Positions 1-8,447 are shown, counted from the first letter of the stretch. The stretch: DNA of 64,000 nucleotides from Cellulomonas wangleii (GCF_018388445.1 NZ_CP074405.1:3968001-4032000); one strand, 5' to 3'. Numbers and translations are program-made. The notes: generated by a model not told the origin, from the letters alone.

Positions 1-2
1 TC

Positions 3-242
3 GGGCACGCCGCGTGGCGGGAGAGCACGCCGCTCGGCCGGCCCGTCGTCGCGTCGGGAGCCTGGCAGGGCGACACCTTCGTCGCCGACCTGGTCGTCGT
101 CACCACCCCGCACCGGGTCCGCCTGGTCGTCGACGCGGGCTCCGGCACCGCCGTCGCGACGTGGAGCACCCCACCCCTGACGACACCGGACCTGGCGCTG
201 CACCTGCGCTCGCCGCTCATGACCCGTCCCCGTCACGCGTAG
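3..242 (+). CDS. C-terminal end of a serine beta-lactamase-like hydrolase (partial)
   Basis: The window opens inside a gene whose last 79 codons are visible and end at a TAG. The tail reads ASGAWQGDTFVADLVVVTTP, then PHRVRLVVD and W-STPPL. This resembles the C-terminal beta-sandwich that follows the catalytic domain in many actinobacterial class C beta-lactamase-like serine hydrolases. The catalytic SxxK and YxN motifs would lie upstream of the window, so function cannot be confirmed. It is followed by an independent promoter for the ArsR operon. The assignment rests on pattern memory of the tail only. Confidence 0.5.
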   Translation, partial: GHAAWRESTPLGRPVVASGAWQGDTFVADLVVVTTPHRVRLVVDAGSGTAVATWSTPPLTTPDLALHLRSPLMTRPRHA

Positions 243-302
243 CCGGCCCGCCCCGGGTGGGCCGGGTTCCCGAGTGCCGCCGGTCCGTCTCGTCCGTACC
301 TA

Positions 303-330
303 TTGTGTTACGTACCCATACGGGTACGCT
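303..330 (+). promoter_or_regulatory. Promoter and ArsR-type operator of a leaderless operon
   Basis: A -35-like TTGTGT (303-308) and a -10-like TACGCT (325-330) are 16 bp apart and place transcription start at about 337, exactly the GTG of the ArsR gene. Between them lies a perfect inverted repeat CGTACCC-ATAC-GGGTACG (311-328). A repressor bound there would block RNA polymerase directly. Autoregulation by the downstream ArsR protein is inferred. Confidence 0.6.
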
Positions 331-336
331 CGTCCT

Positions 337-651
337 GTGGATGCCGTCCTGCACGCACTCGCCGACCCGAGCCGACGCACCGTGCTCGAGATCCTGCGCG
401 ACCACGACGCCACCGCGGGCGAGCTCGCCGAGGCGCTGCCCATCGCCCGGCCCGGCGTGTCACGTCACCTGCGGGTGCTGCGGGACGCCGGGCTGGTCGA
501 GGCACGGCAGGAGGCGCAGCGCCGGATCTACCGGCTGCGGCCGGAGGCGTTGATCGAGGTCGACGACTGGCTCGACGACTACCGCGCGCTGTGGACCAAC
601 CGGCTCGACGCGCTGCACACCGAGATCCGCCGAGGGAAGGCCAGGACATGA
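337..651 (+). CDS. ArsR-family winged-helix transcriptional regulator
   Basis: This is a 104-residue DNA-binding protein with the compact ArsR/SmtB fold: LADPSRRTVLEIL at the N-terminus, then the helix-turn-helix AGELAEALPIARPGVSRHLR, then the wing LVEARQEAQRRIYRL. No metal-binding ELCVCDL cysteines are present, so it belongs to the non-metal subgroup that is usually paired with AHSA1/SRPBCC proteins. The GTG start at 337 is chosen because it coincides with the predicted transcription start and an ATG at 274 lies upstream of the promoter. It overlaps the next gene by ATGA, so the three genes are probably cotranscribed and autoregulated through the palindrome in the promoter. Confidence 0.85.
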   Translation: MDAVLHALADPSRRTVLEILRDHDATAGELAEALPIARPGVSRHLRVLRDAGLVEARQEAQRRIYRLRPEALIEVDDWLDDYRALWTNRLDALHTEIRRGKART

Positions 652-1175
652 CCAGGACCGCGATCATGCGCGCGATCGACGCCACGACCGGGGCGATCCG
701 CGTCGAGGACGTCTACGACACCGACATCGACGACCTGTGGCAGGCGTGCACGGTGCCCGAGCGGCTCGCCCGGTGGATGGCGCAGGTCTCCGGCAACCTG
801 CAGCCCGGCGGCGTCCTCCGGGTGACGTTCACCAGCTCCTGGGCCGGCATGGCACGCGTCGAGCTCTGCGACGCGCCCCACCACCTGCTCCTGAGCACCT
901 CCTCCCCCGACGGCGGCGCCGACGGCCGGCTCGAGGCGTGGCTGACCGCCGAGGGCGACCGCACGCGCCTCGTCGTCGAGGAGCGCGGGCTGCCGCTGGG
1001 GAACCTGCACGCCCACGGCGCCGGCTGGCAGACCCACCTCGAGGACCTCGGACGCGCACTCGCCCTCGACGCGTCAGCCCACCCCGAGGGGTGGTCCGCC
1101 ACCCGGCCCGCGCCCCGGTGGGAACGCCGGTGGGCGGAGCTGGCGCCGACGTACCAGGCCATGGGCGTGTCATGA
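648..1175 (+). CDS. SRPBCC/AHSA1-like protein
   Basis: This 175-residue protein has the START-like helix-grip fold of the AHSA1 group: IRVEDVYDTDIDDLWQACT, then PERLARWM, the strand GNLQPGGVLRVTF, VVEERGLPL, and a C-terminal helix WQTHLEDLGRAL. Members bind small hydrophobic ligands, and the substrate here is unknown. It is the second gene of the ArsR operon, with ATGA overlaps at both ends. The ArsR-SRPBCC pairing is common in actinobacteria. Confidence 0.8.
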   Translation: MTRTAIMRAIDATTGAIRVEDVYDTDIDDLWQACTVPERLARWMAQVSGNLQPGGVLRVTFTSSWAGMARVELCDAPHHLLLSTSSPDGGADGRLEAWLTAEGDRTRLVVEERGLPLGNLHAHGAGWQTHLEDLGRALALDASAHPEGWSATRPAPRWERRWAELAPTYQAMGVS

Positions 1176-1594
1176 CGTCCGACGCGATCCGCCTGAGCGC
1201 CGTCACGCTGAACGCCCCCGACGCCCTCGCGCTGGCCCGCTTCTACGCGGAGATCACCGGAGGCCGGGTCCAGGGCCGGGCCGAGTGGGCCCGGGTCTCG
1301 GGCCCCGGCGGGGACATCGAGTTCCAGCAGGTCGCGGACCTGCGCCCACCCACCTGGCCCGAGGGCGACACCCCGATGCACATCCACCTGGACTTCCACG
1401 TCGAGGACCTCGCCGCCACCGAGGCCCGGGTGCTCGCGGCCGGCGCGACCCGCTTCGACACCCAGCCCAACGCCGACCACTGCCTGGTCTACGCCGACCC
1501 GGCGGGGCACCCGTTCTGCCTGTCGCTGTGGGACTGGCCGCAGATCGTCGAGCGCCTGGGGGTGCAGGCAGACGCCCCGCACCCCTCGGCGTGA
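1172..1594 (+). CDS. VOC-family (glyoxalase/dioxygenase fold) protein
   Basis: This 140-residue protein has two beta-alpha-beta-beta-beta halves: LNAPDALALARFYAEITGG in the first and the second starting near MHIHLDFHVEDL. HIHLDF and the late GHPFCL supply candidate metal ligands (His and Glu/His). VOC proteins act as glyoxalases, resistance proteins or dioxygenases, and nothing here identifies the substrate. It closes the ArsR operon through an ATGA overlap. A separate promoter is needed for the next gene, 166 bp downstream. Confidence 0.8.
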   Translation: MTSDAIRLSAVTLNAPDALALARFYAEITGGRVQGRAEWARVSGPGGDIEFQQVADLRPPTWPEGDTPMHIHLDFHVEDLAATEARVLAAGATRFDTQPNADHCLVYADPAGHPFCLSLWDWPQIVERLGVQADAPHPSA

Positions 1595-1760
1595 TCCCTC
1601 CGCGCCCCATTCCTCCCCGTGCGCGCCTCCCGCGGTCTAGGGTGGCGAGCGCTCGTCCGGCCGCACCCGGCACCGGCGTCGGCGTCACCGGACAGCGTCG
1701 TGGCACTCCCGGTCCGGTCACGGGTCGGAGTCGTCGCCACCACGAGCCCTCGGAGGACCG

Positions 1761-2360
1761 ATGACGCCGCGCACGAGCACCACGGGCTCCCCACGTCGCA
1801 CCGCTGCGATCGGGGTCGTCGCGTTCACCGTCACGGTCGCGACGGCCGGGGTCGCCTACGCGGTCGCGAGCATCGCCCGACCGGCCGCGGACGTGGCGGC
1901 CGATGACGCCGCACCGCTCGCGCCGGCGGTCGACGCAGACCTGGAGGTGAAGGTCCCGGCGGCCCCTGTCCTCGAGGACTACTTCCCGGGGGCCGAGGAG
2001 TACACCCAGGAGCGGTCCGACGCGTTCTGGGGCGCGGGGTACCACATGGAGGACGCGGGCGCCCTCGCCGAGCTGTGGAACGTCAGCCTGATGGAGGCGA
2101 AGGGCCGGGCCGGGCAGCTGCTGCTCGACGGGGAGCCTGTCCCGATCGCGCCCGGCTCGTCCCTCGACATGACGGACCCCGCGACCATCGCGATGCTGGA
2201 GTCGATGGCCTACTGGGACGCGGGCTACACGCACGAGGACGGCGTGACCCTCGGTGCACTGTGGGGTGTGGACGCCTACGAGGCCAAGGCCATGGCCGGC
2301 AAGATGCTCCACGCCGGGCACCAGCTCCCGATCACCCCGAGCGGCACCCCGTCCTCCTGA
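1761..2360 (+). CDS. Membrane-anchored or secreted protein with two internal repeats, unknown function
   Basis: This 199-residue protein has a hydrophobic segment (about residues 15-38, AAIGVVAFTVTVATAGVAYA) followed by an Ala/Asp-rich linker. The rest is two imperfect repeats of about 50 residues. Each carries the pattern FW/YW-x-AGY-x-x-ED-x-x-x-LxxLW-x-V-x-x-x-EAKxxAG-xLL-x-G-xx-PI-xPG, at about 98-138 and 150-195. The repeats suggest a small extracytoplasmic helical module. It has an SD-like GGAGGA before the ATG. I do not recognise the family. It stands alone between the ArsR operon and the cellulase promoter. Confidence 0.7.
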   Translation: MTPRTSTTGSPRRTAAIGVVAFTVTVATAGVAYAVASIARPAADVAADDAAPLAPAVDADLEVKVPAAPVLEDYFPGAEEYTQERSDAFWGAGYHMEDAGALAELWNVSLMEAKGRAGQLLLDGEPVPIAPGSSLDMTDPATIAMLESMAYWDAGYTHEDGVTLGALWGVDAYEAKAMAGKMLHAGHQLPITPSGTPSS

Positions 2361-2426
2361 GCCCACCGGGCCGCACCTAATCGATTCCGCGACGACGCGA
2401 CCCTCGGACCCGCAGGCCGGCCGACC

Positions 2427-2449
2427 TACCGTGACGGAAGCGCTCCTGC
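2427..2449 (+). promoter_or_regulatory. Cellulase promoter with CelR-like operator
   Basis: A -10-like TACCGT (2427-2432) is followed by the imperfect palindrome CGGAAGCGCTCCTG centred at 2441/2442. It closely resembles the TGGGAGCGCTCCCA operator of the LacI-family cellulase repressor CelR of Thermobifida fusca, with the AGCGCT core intact and two mismatches in the arms. Its position over the likely transcription start fits repression released by cello-oligosaccharides. The regulator itself is not in the window. Confidence 0.5.
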
Positions 2450-2522
2450 ACCGTGCCCCAGCGTCGGGGCCGCGCGGCCGGGCGCCGCCCGCACATCGCC
2501 GGCCCCCACCCCGAGGACTGCC

Positions 2523-5303
2523 ATGCCACCGATCACCCGCGAGCGCGCCCGACGCGGTGGCCGGCTCTCCGGTCTCGCGGCCACCGCCGCGCGCACCGTC
2601 GCCGTCGTCGCCGCCCTGACCGTCGTGGGCGGCACCGCGCCCGCGGCCGTGGCCGCCCCCGACCCGGGCACGCCGGTCAAGGTCAACCAGGTCGCGTACG
2701 TGCCCGGCGTCGCCAAGGTCGCGACGCTCGTGAGCGCGTCGACGGCGCCGGTCGCCTGGACGCTGCGGGACGCCGCAGGCCGCACGGTGGCCGAGGGGAC
2801 GTCGACGGTCAAGGGTGCCGACGCCCTGTCCGGCGACCGCACGCACCTCATCGACTTCTCGTCGTACGACACCCCGGGCACGGGGTACGTCCTGTCCGCG
2901 GGCGGCTCGAGCAGCCTGCCGTTCGACATCTCCGCCGACCCCCTGAAGAAGCTGCGGTACGACGCGCTCGCGTTCTTCTACCACCAGCGCTCGGGCATCG
3001 CGATCGAGGCCCAGTACGTCGGCAGCACGTACGCGCGCGCGGCCGGCCACCTGGGTGTCGCACCCAACCAGGGCGACACCAGCGTGCCGTGCCGGCAGTC
3101 GTGCGGGTACAGCCTGGACGTGCGCGGCGGGTGGTACGACGCGGGTGACCAGGGCAAGTACGTCGTCAACGGCGGCATCGCGACGTGGCAGCTGCAGAAC
3201 GCGTACGAGCGGACGCTGCACGTCGAGGGTGCGGACCGCGCGGCCCTCGGCGACGGCACCCTCGCGATCCCGGAGCGCTCCAACGGCGTGCCGGACGTCC
3301 TCGACGAGGCGCGGTGGGAGGTCGACTTCCTGCTGCGGATGCAGGTGCCGACCGGCCGCACCGACGCCGGCATGGTGCACCACAAGATGCACGACGAGAA
3401 CTGGACGGGGATCCCGACGATCCCGTCGCAGGACGCCCAGCGGCGCATCCTCGCGCCGGTCAGCACGGCCGCGACCCTCAACATGGCGGCCGTCGCCGCC
3501 CAGGCCGCGCGCCTGTGGGAGCCGTACGACGCGACGTTCGCCGCGAAGGCGCTCAGCGCCGCACGCACCGCGTACGCGGCGGCGAAGGCGAACCCCAACC
3601 GGATCGCGTCGGCCACCGACGGCACCGGCGGCGGCGCCTACGGGGACACGTCCGTGACCGACGAGTTCTACTGGGCGGCCGCCGAGCTGTACGCGACGAC
3701 GGGCGAGTCGAGCTACCGGTCCGACGTCACCGGCTCGTCGTTCTCCAAGGGTGCGAGCTTCGCGCAGCGCGGCTACGACTGGGGCTGGACGGGCGGCCTG
3801 GGTGACACGACGCTCGCCCTGGTGCCGACCGGCCTGCCCGCGGCGGACGTCGCCGCGACGCGCTCCGCGATCGTGTCGTTCGCGGACGCCGCGCTCTCGC
3901 GCCTGGCGAACCAGGCGTACCCGGCCCCGAACAACGCCGGGAGCGTCTACTACTGGGGCTCGAACGGTCAGGTCGCGAACAACGCGAACGCGCTCGCGCT
4001 GGCGTACGACTTCACGGGCCAGGCGAAGTACCGGACCGCCGTGTACGGCGCGCTCGACTACTTCCAGGGCCGCAACCCGCTCAACCAGTCGTACGTCGCG
4101 GGCTACGGCGAGAAGGCCGTGCGCAACGTGCACCACCGGTTCTGGGCGAACCAGAACGACGCGTCCCTGCCGATCGCCCCGCCCGGGTCGTTCTCCGGCG
4201 GCCCCAACAGCGAGCTGCAGGACCCGGTCGCCGCTGCCGAGCTCGCCGGCTGCGCCGCGCAGGAGTGCTTCGTCGACGACATCGAGGCGTATTCGGTCAA
4301 CGAGGTGGCGATCAACTGGAACTCGGCGCTCGCGTGGCTCACCGCGTGGGCGGCCGAGCAGGCGGGTGAGGTGACGCCCGCCGACACCACCGCACCCAGC
4401 ACCCCCGGCACCCCGGTCGCGAGCGCCGTCGCGGACACGTCGGTGACGCTGACGTGGGCCGCGTCGACCGACGCGGAGAGCGGGGTCGCGGGCTACGACG
4501 TGCTCGACGCCGCCGGGGCGGTCGTCGCGACGTCGACCACCACGAGCGCGACGGTCTCCGGGCTGACGGCCGACACGGCGTACACGTTCACGGTCCGCGC
4601 CCGCAACGGCGCCGGTCTGGCGTCGACGTCGGCACCCCTGACCGTCCGCACCACGGGCGGCGGGACCCCCGTGGACGCCCCGCCGTCGACGCCGGGCACG
4701 CCCGCCGCGTTCAACGTGACGGCGACCGGGATGACGCTCGTGTGGGCCGCGTCGACCGACGACGTCCGCGTCGCCGGGTACGACGTGCTCCAGGTCGAGG
4801 GTGCCGCACAGACGGTCGTCGCCACGTCGACCACCCCGTCCGTCACCATCGACGGGCTCGCGGCGGACGGCGTGTACACGTTCGTCGTGCGCGCCCGGGA
4901 CTCCGCCGGTCAGCTCTCCGGTGTCTCCGCACCGGTCACGGTCGACACGTCGCCCCGCATCAGCCCGACGCCGACGCCGCCGCCGACCACTGCAGCCTGC
5001 ACGGTCACCTACACGGCCAGCTCGTGGGGCTCGGGCTTCACGGCCGCGGTCACGGTGACCAACACGGGCTCGACCGCGTGGTCGTCGTGGCAGCTCGGCT
5101 TCACGTTCCCGGGCGACCAGAAGGTCACCCAGGGCTGGAGCGCGACGTGGAGCCAGACGGGGGTGACGGTCACCGCGACCAACGCCGCCTGGAACGGGTC
5201 GCTCGCCGCGGGCGGGTCGACGAGCATCGGGTTCAACGGCTCGTACAGCGGCACCAACGCCGCACCCACCGGGTTCACCGTCAACGGGGCAGCCTGCTCC
5301 TGA
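2523..5303 (+). CDS. Secreted GH9 cellulase with Ig-like, two FN3 and CBM2 domains
   Basis: This 926-residue glycoside hydrolase should cleave beta-1,4-glucan outside the cell. The order is: signal peptide (about 1-44, cleavage after AAVAA), CelD-type Ig-like N-domain (48-137), GH9 catalytic domain (about 140-613), two fibronectin type III modules (about 620-712 and 718-806), a PT-rich linker PTPTPPPTTA, and a CBM2 cellulose-binding module (about 824-926). Catalytic features are intact: DAGD with the nucleophile-activating aspartates at 206-209, the signature HHR at 537-539, and the proton donor E594 in VNEVAINWN. GAGGA precedes the ATG by about 8 nt. GH9 enzymes with an N-terminal Ig domain can be endo- or processive, and the sequence alone does not decide. 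Two hairpins follow the stop. Confidence 0.95.
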   Translation: MPPITRERARRGGRLSGLAATAARTVAVVAALTVVGGTAPAAVAAPDPGTPVKVNQVAYVPGVAKVATLVSASTAPVAWTLRDAAGRTVAEGTSTVKGADALSGDRTHLIDFSSYDTPGTGYVLSAGGSSSLPFDISADPLKKLRYDALAFFYHQRSGIAIEAQYVGSTYARAAGHLGVAPNQGDTSVPCRQSCGYSLDVRGGWYDAGDQGKYVVNGGIATWQLQNAYERTLHVEGADRAALGDGTLAIPERSNGVPDVLDEARWEVDFLLRMQVPTGRTDAGMVHHKMHDENWTGIPTIPSQDAQRRILAPVSTAATLNMAAVAAQAARLWEPYDATFAAKALSAARTAYAAAKANPNRIASATDGTGGGAYGDTSVTDEFYWAAAELYATTGESSYRSDVTGSSFSKGASFAQRGYDWGWTGGLGDTTLALVPTGLPAADVAATRSAIVSFADAALSRLANQAYPAPNNAGSVYYWGSNGQVANNANALALAYDFTGQAKYRTAVYGALDYFQGRNPLNQSYVAGYGEKAVRNVHHRFWANQNDASLPIAPPGSFSGGPNSELQDPVAAAELAGCAAQECFVDDIEAYSVNEVAINWNSALAWLTAWAAEQAGEVTPADTTAPSTPGTPVASAVADTSVTLTWAASTDAESGVAGYDVLDAAGAVVATSTTTSATVSGLTADTAYTFTVRARNGAGLASTSAPLTVRTTGGGTPVDAPPSTPGTPAAFNVTATGMTLVWAASTDDVRVAGYDVLQVEGAAQTVVATSTTPSVTIDGLAADGVYTFVVRARDSAGQLSGVSAPVTVDTSPRISPTPTPPPTTAACTVTYTASSWGSGFTAAVTVTNTGSTAWSSWQLGFTFPGDQKVTQGWSATWSQTGVTVTATNAAWNGSLAAGGSTSIGFNGSYSGTNAAPTGFTVNGAACS

Positions 5304-5312
5304 GTGGACGGC

Positions 5313-5365
5313 CCGGGGCGCTCCCCGGAGTCGACGGCGGCCGTCGGTCCACGTGACCGGCGGCC
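5313..5365 (+). terminator. Tandem hairpins downstream of the cellulase gene
   Basis: A 6-bp CCGGGG-CGCT-CCCCGG stem-loop (5313-5328) is followed by an 11-bp stem with a CACGT loop (GGCCGTCGGTC 5339-5349, GACCGGCGGCC 5355-5365, one G-T pair). There is no T-tract, as is usual for actinobacterial terminators. Bases 5336-5365 recur exactly at 7110-7139. Confidence 0.6.
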
Positions 5366-5402
5366 GTCGCCGTGCCGCGTCGAGGGTGTCTAGTGTCGGG
5401 AC

Positions 5403-5939
5403 GTGGTCTCTCCCCAGGCACTGAGCGAGGCGGACCGGCGCACGGTCGCCGGGTGGGCGGCGGACTGCGCGGAGCGCGTCCTGCCGCTCTTCGAGGCGGA
5501 GGCGCCGGACGACGACCGCCCGCGCGACGCGATCGCACGCGCCCGGGCGTTCAGCCGCGGCGAGCTGCGCGCCGCCGACGAGATCCGCCGGCGCTTCGTC
5601 GCCGGCCGCGCCGCGAACGCCGTCAGCTCGCCCGCGGCCGTCGCCGCGGCCCGGGCGGCGGCGCAGGCCTCGGGGGTGGCCCACATGGGTGCGCATGCCC
5701 TGGGGGCCGCGGCCTACGCCGCGAAGGCTGCCGGCCTCGCGCTCCCGGATCACCCGGACGCGCTCGACGAGGAGGTCCGCGAACAGGTGCACCGCATGAG
5801 CGCGGACACCCGGGCGGCGCTGCGGCGTCTTCCCCTGCTCGGTGAGGACACGGCGGGACCGCTCGGGTCAGGGCTGCTGGCGTCCGGCGTCCTCGCGACC
5901 GTCATCCGCATGATCCAGGCGGACCTGGCCACGTCCTGA
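5403..5939 (+). CDS. Imm-5-like putative immunity protein
   Basis: This 178-residue all-helical protein has the pattern of the Imm-5-like family: GWAADCAERVLPLFE, then DDRPRDAIARARAFSRGEL, then alanine-rich helices AAARAAAQASGVAHMGAHA and AAAYAAKAAGL. Family members are found near polymorphic toxins, where they are presumed to neutralise them, but many are orphans like this one. No toxin gene adjoins it. The GTG start at 5403 follows a -10-like TAGTGT (5391-5396) by 6 nt, so the transcript is probably leaderless. Confidence 0.65.
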   Translation: MVSPQALSEADRRTVAGWAADCAERVLPLFEAEAPDDDRPRDAIARARAFSRGELRAADEIRRRFVAGRAANAVSSPAAVAAARAAAQASGVAHMGAHALGAAAYAAKAAGLALPDHPDALDEEVREQVHRMSADTRAALRRLPLLGEDTAGPLGSGLLASGVLATVIRMIQADLATS

Positions 5940-6035
5940 CGTCGCGGACGTAGCGGCCCCGGAAGACCTCGAACCGTCGGGCGGGAGGGCTGCACCCGGG
6001 TCGTGTACAGGCGTCGGTGGGCCTGCGAGCATGCA

Positions 6036-7130
6036 GTGGTGTCCACCGGGACGGGGGCCCTCCGGCCGTCGCGCACGCGGCTCCGCCTGCTCGCGCTGCT
6101 GCTCTTCCTCGTCGCGCCCGTCTGCGCGGAGTACCTGACGGCCTACGACCCGGAGGTGACGGGTCAGCCTGCCGCGCTCATCGGTGGACTGGTCATCATC
6201 GGACCGTTGTACGGCGCGCCCGCCGTCCTGATCCGCGAGCTCGCGGCACGCACCGGGATGCACTGGACGGGCATCCTCGCGATGGCCGGGGCGTTCGGCG
6301 TCGTGCAGGCGGGCGTGGTCGATCAGTCGCTGTTCGCGCAGCACTACCCCGGCTACGCGTGGTGGGGGGAGGTGGCGGCGCGGACGTTGATCCCACCGCT
6401 CGGGGTCAGTGGTGCGTTCGCCCTGAACTTCCTGCTCGGGCACGTCATCTGGAGCATCAGCGCGCCGGTCGCGCTCGTCGAGGCGCTCGACCGTCGGCCC
6501 GGACGGCAGCCCTGGCTGGGCCGCGTCGGGCTGGTCGTCCTCGGAGTGCTGTGGGCGCTCGCGTCGGTGCTCGTCTGGTCCGACATCCGCGGCGCGGGCA
6601 GCGACCAGGCCTCGGCTGCACAGATCGCCGCCGCGCTCGCTCTCGCGGCCACGCTCGTGGCCGTCGCGTTCACGTTCGGTCGTCGCCGCCTGCCGGCTCC
6701 CACCGAGGGACGAGTGCCGCGGCCGGCAGCGGTGCTCGGCCTCGTCCTCGTCGCGGCTGCCGGCTACCAGGCCATCCCGTCGACGTGGCTCGGCGTGGCG
6801 CTCGGGGCCGCGATCGTGCTCGTCGCCGGACTCGTCGTGACGCGGTGGTCGCGGTCCGCGTCGTGGGGTCCGCGGCATGCTGCGGCCGTCGCGGGGGCGG
6901 CGGTCGTGGCGCGGGCGCTGGTCGGTTTCCAGTCGGTCGCGTCGACCGACCCACGGCCGTCAGGGGGCTACGCCCAGAACACCGTCCTGCTGGTGATGGC
7001 GTTGGCGTTGGTCGTTGCGGCGATGAGGGCCGAGCGTCCCACGGCCGTCCTGGACCCGACCCGGTACCGAGAACCGCACGACCCGGAGAACCAGTCGCCG
7101 AGTGAGAATGGCGGCCGTCGGTCCACGTGA
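6036..7130 (+). CDS. Polytopic membrane protein, unknown function
   Basis: About 364 residues with roughly ten hydrophobic segments, starting with LRLLALLLFLVAPVCAEYL and including AALIGGLVIIGPLYGAPAVL and FALNFLLGHVIWSISAPVAL. The conserved-looking loop ELAARTGMHWTGILAMAGAF and the motif FAQHYPGYAWW are not ones I can place. The start is uncertain: GTG at 6003, 6036 or 6039 are all in frame and no clear SD is seen. The stop codon lies inside a 30-bp hairpin repeat shared with the cellulase terminator, so the last residues (GGRRST) are repeat-encoded. It may be a membrane peptidase or transporter, but this is not supported. Confidence 0.65.
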   Translation: MVSTGTGALRPSRTRLRLLALLLFLVAPVCAEYLTAYDPEVTGQPAALIGGLVIIGPLYGAPAVLIRELAARTGMHWTGILAMAGAFGVVQAGVVDQSLFAQHYPGYAWWGEVAARTLIPPLGVSGAFALNFLLGHVIWSISAPVALVEALDRRPGRQPWLGRVGLVVLGVLWALASVLVWSDIRGAGSDQASAAQIAAALALAATLVAVAFTFGRRRLPAPTEGRVPRPAAVLGLVLVAAAGYQAIPSTWLGVALGAAIVLVAGLVVTRWSRSASWGPRHAAAVAGAAVVARALVGFQSVASTDPRPSGGYAQNTVLLVMALALVVAAMRAERPTAVLDPTRYREPHDPENQSPSENGGRRST

Positions 7131-7139
7131 CCGGCGGCC
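7110..7139 (+). terminator. Second copy of the 30-bp hairpin repeat
   Basis: This stretch is identical over 30 bases to 5336-5365 and forms the same 11-bp stem with a CACGT loop. It overlaps the stop codon of the upstream membrane protein gene and lies before the next promoter, so it probably acts as its terminator. Confidence 0.6.
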
Positions 7140-7207
7140 TCCGTCGCGGGATGTGCCGGCTGACGTCCCCTCTGGTCGACGTCGGCCGAGTGCGGTTCAC
7201 TTCCCAT

Positions 7208-7942
7208 ATGCCCCTTGTGATCCGGAGGGCGCTGGCCTCGGTCCTGCTGCTGTCCGCCGCTGCGATGTTCGTCGCCGCCGCGGCACAGCGGTGGTGGCCG
7301 GCCTGCGGGCCCGGGCTGTTCGACTCGGACACCTGCCTGCGACTCCAGGACCACGTGTTCGACTACCTCGTCGCCTACGAGCCGTGGACCCCGGTCGGCC
7401 AGGCCGCCCAGTACGCGGGGGTCGCGTTCCTGCTCCTGGCGGGGGCCGCCGCCGTGCTGCCGTTCCTCCTGGTCCGGCGCCCGCTCTGGCTCCAGGTCCC
7501 GGCGGCGGTGCTCGGCGCGGCGGTGTTCGCGGTCATCGGCGCCTACGCCTGGACCTCCGGCGAGGCCGGGCGGGCGCAGCCGGGGGACGCTGTGAACGCG
7601 GCGACGTTCGTGTGGGCACTCGTCCTGCCCGGCGGACTCGGCGTGTGGTCCCTGATCGATCTCGTGGACGAACCTTGGCCCGGCGAGCGTCACACGCGAT
7701 GGAGGGGCGCCCTCACAGCCGCCCTCGTCGCGTCCACACCGCTGCCGCAGCTCTCCCTGGGGCCGATCACCGTCGGGTACAGCTCGCACGACACGAGCCC
7801 GTGGTCGGACGCGGCCCTGGCGGTACCGCTGGCGGTGGCCGCCGCCCTCGTCTGGAAGGCCACGCCGGGCGGCACGACACCGCCCCGCAGGACCGATGCC
7901 GACCTCCGGGTCGTCCCGAGCCCGTCGCGACCGGCCGGCTGA
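7208..7942 (+). CDS. Polytopic membrane protein, unknown function
   Basis: About 244 residues with six probable membrane helices (for example VIRRALASVLLLSAAAMFVA, AGVAFLLLAGAAAVLPFLLV and VPAAVLGAAVFAVIGAYAWT). A hydrophilic loop after the first helix contains CGPGLFDSDTC, which suggests a disulphide on the outer face. The ATG at 7208 is preferred over an upstream in-frame ATG at 7127 because the latter lies inside the hairpin repeat and encodes a polar extension. It converges on the Nudix gene with only 17 bp between stops. I do not recognise the family. Confidence 0.65.
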   Translation: MPLVIRRALASVLLLSAAAMFVAAAAQRWWPACGPGLFDSDTCLRLQDHVFDYLVAYEPWTPVGQAAQYAGVAFLLLAGAAAVLPFLLVRRPLWLQVPAAVLGAAVFAVIGAYAWTSGEAGRAQPGDAVNAATFVWALVLPGGLGVWSLIDLVDEPWPGERHTRWRGALTAALVASTPLPQLSLGPITVGYSSHDTSPWSDAALAVPLAVAAALVWKATPGGTTPPRRTDADLRVVPSPSRPAG

Positions 7943-7959
7943 GCCCGTCAGCCCGTCGC

Positions 7960-8400
7960 TCAGGCCCCTCGCTCGGACCGCACGTGCTCGACGGCGAGGC
8001 GCACGATCTCGGGCGTGGGAGCGTCCAGCGGGACCTCGTCGAGCGGCACCCACGCGGCGAAGTCGGTCGTCCCCCCGACCTCGGTCGTCCCGAGCTCGCC
8101 GCCCACCACCCGGGCGCCGAACAGCACGCGCACGGACTTGAACGGACGTCGGCCGTCGTCGGCCGGTCGGGTGAACGAGTGGGTCGTCAACGGTGCGTCG
8201 AGCTCGACCTCGTAGCCCGTCTCCTCGCGCACCACCGCCTCCTCGACGGACTCGTGGAACTCGACTCCGCCGCCGGGCAGGGTCCAGCTCGGCGTGGACC
8301 CGTTGAACCAGGTGAGCAGGATGTGCTCGCCGTCGCTGACGACCGCGTAGGCCGCCAGGCGCGTGTCGTACTCGGTGAACTCCACGGTCTCCTCCGCCAC
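7960..8400 (-). CDS. NUDIX hydrolase
   Basis: This 146-residue protein should cleave a nucleoside diphosphate linked to another group. The Nudix box is nearly canonical: GGGVEFHESVEEAVVREETG gives G-x5-E-x7-REETG, with a two-residue deviation in the usual RE-x-x-EE spacing. It is followed by ELDAPLTTHSF and the closing VPLDEVPL. The GTG at 8400 is the only start codon between the TetR stop and the conserved region. It lies 47 bp downstream of the TetR stop on the same strand and a -10-like TAGTCT lies just upstream, so it may have its own promoter. Confidence 0.8.
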   Translation of the reverse strand: MAEETVEFTEYDTRLAAYAVVSDGEHILLTWFNGSTPSWTLPGGGVEFHESVEEAVVREETGYEVELDAPLTTHSFTRPADDGRRPFKSVRVLFGARVVGGELGTTEVGGTTDFAAWVPLDEVPLDAPTPEIVRLAVEHVRSERGA

Positions 8401-8447
8401 GACGTCGTGCCGCCGCACCGGGCGGCTCGCGGAGACTACCGGCCGGG

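Noticed and set aside
1254..5792. A minus-strand open frame of 1512 codons across the cellulase gene
   Set aside because: It is antisense to the GH9 gene and is rich in Arg/Gly/Val strings, the usual shadow of a high-GC gene. No domain is visible.
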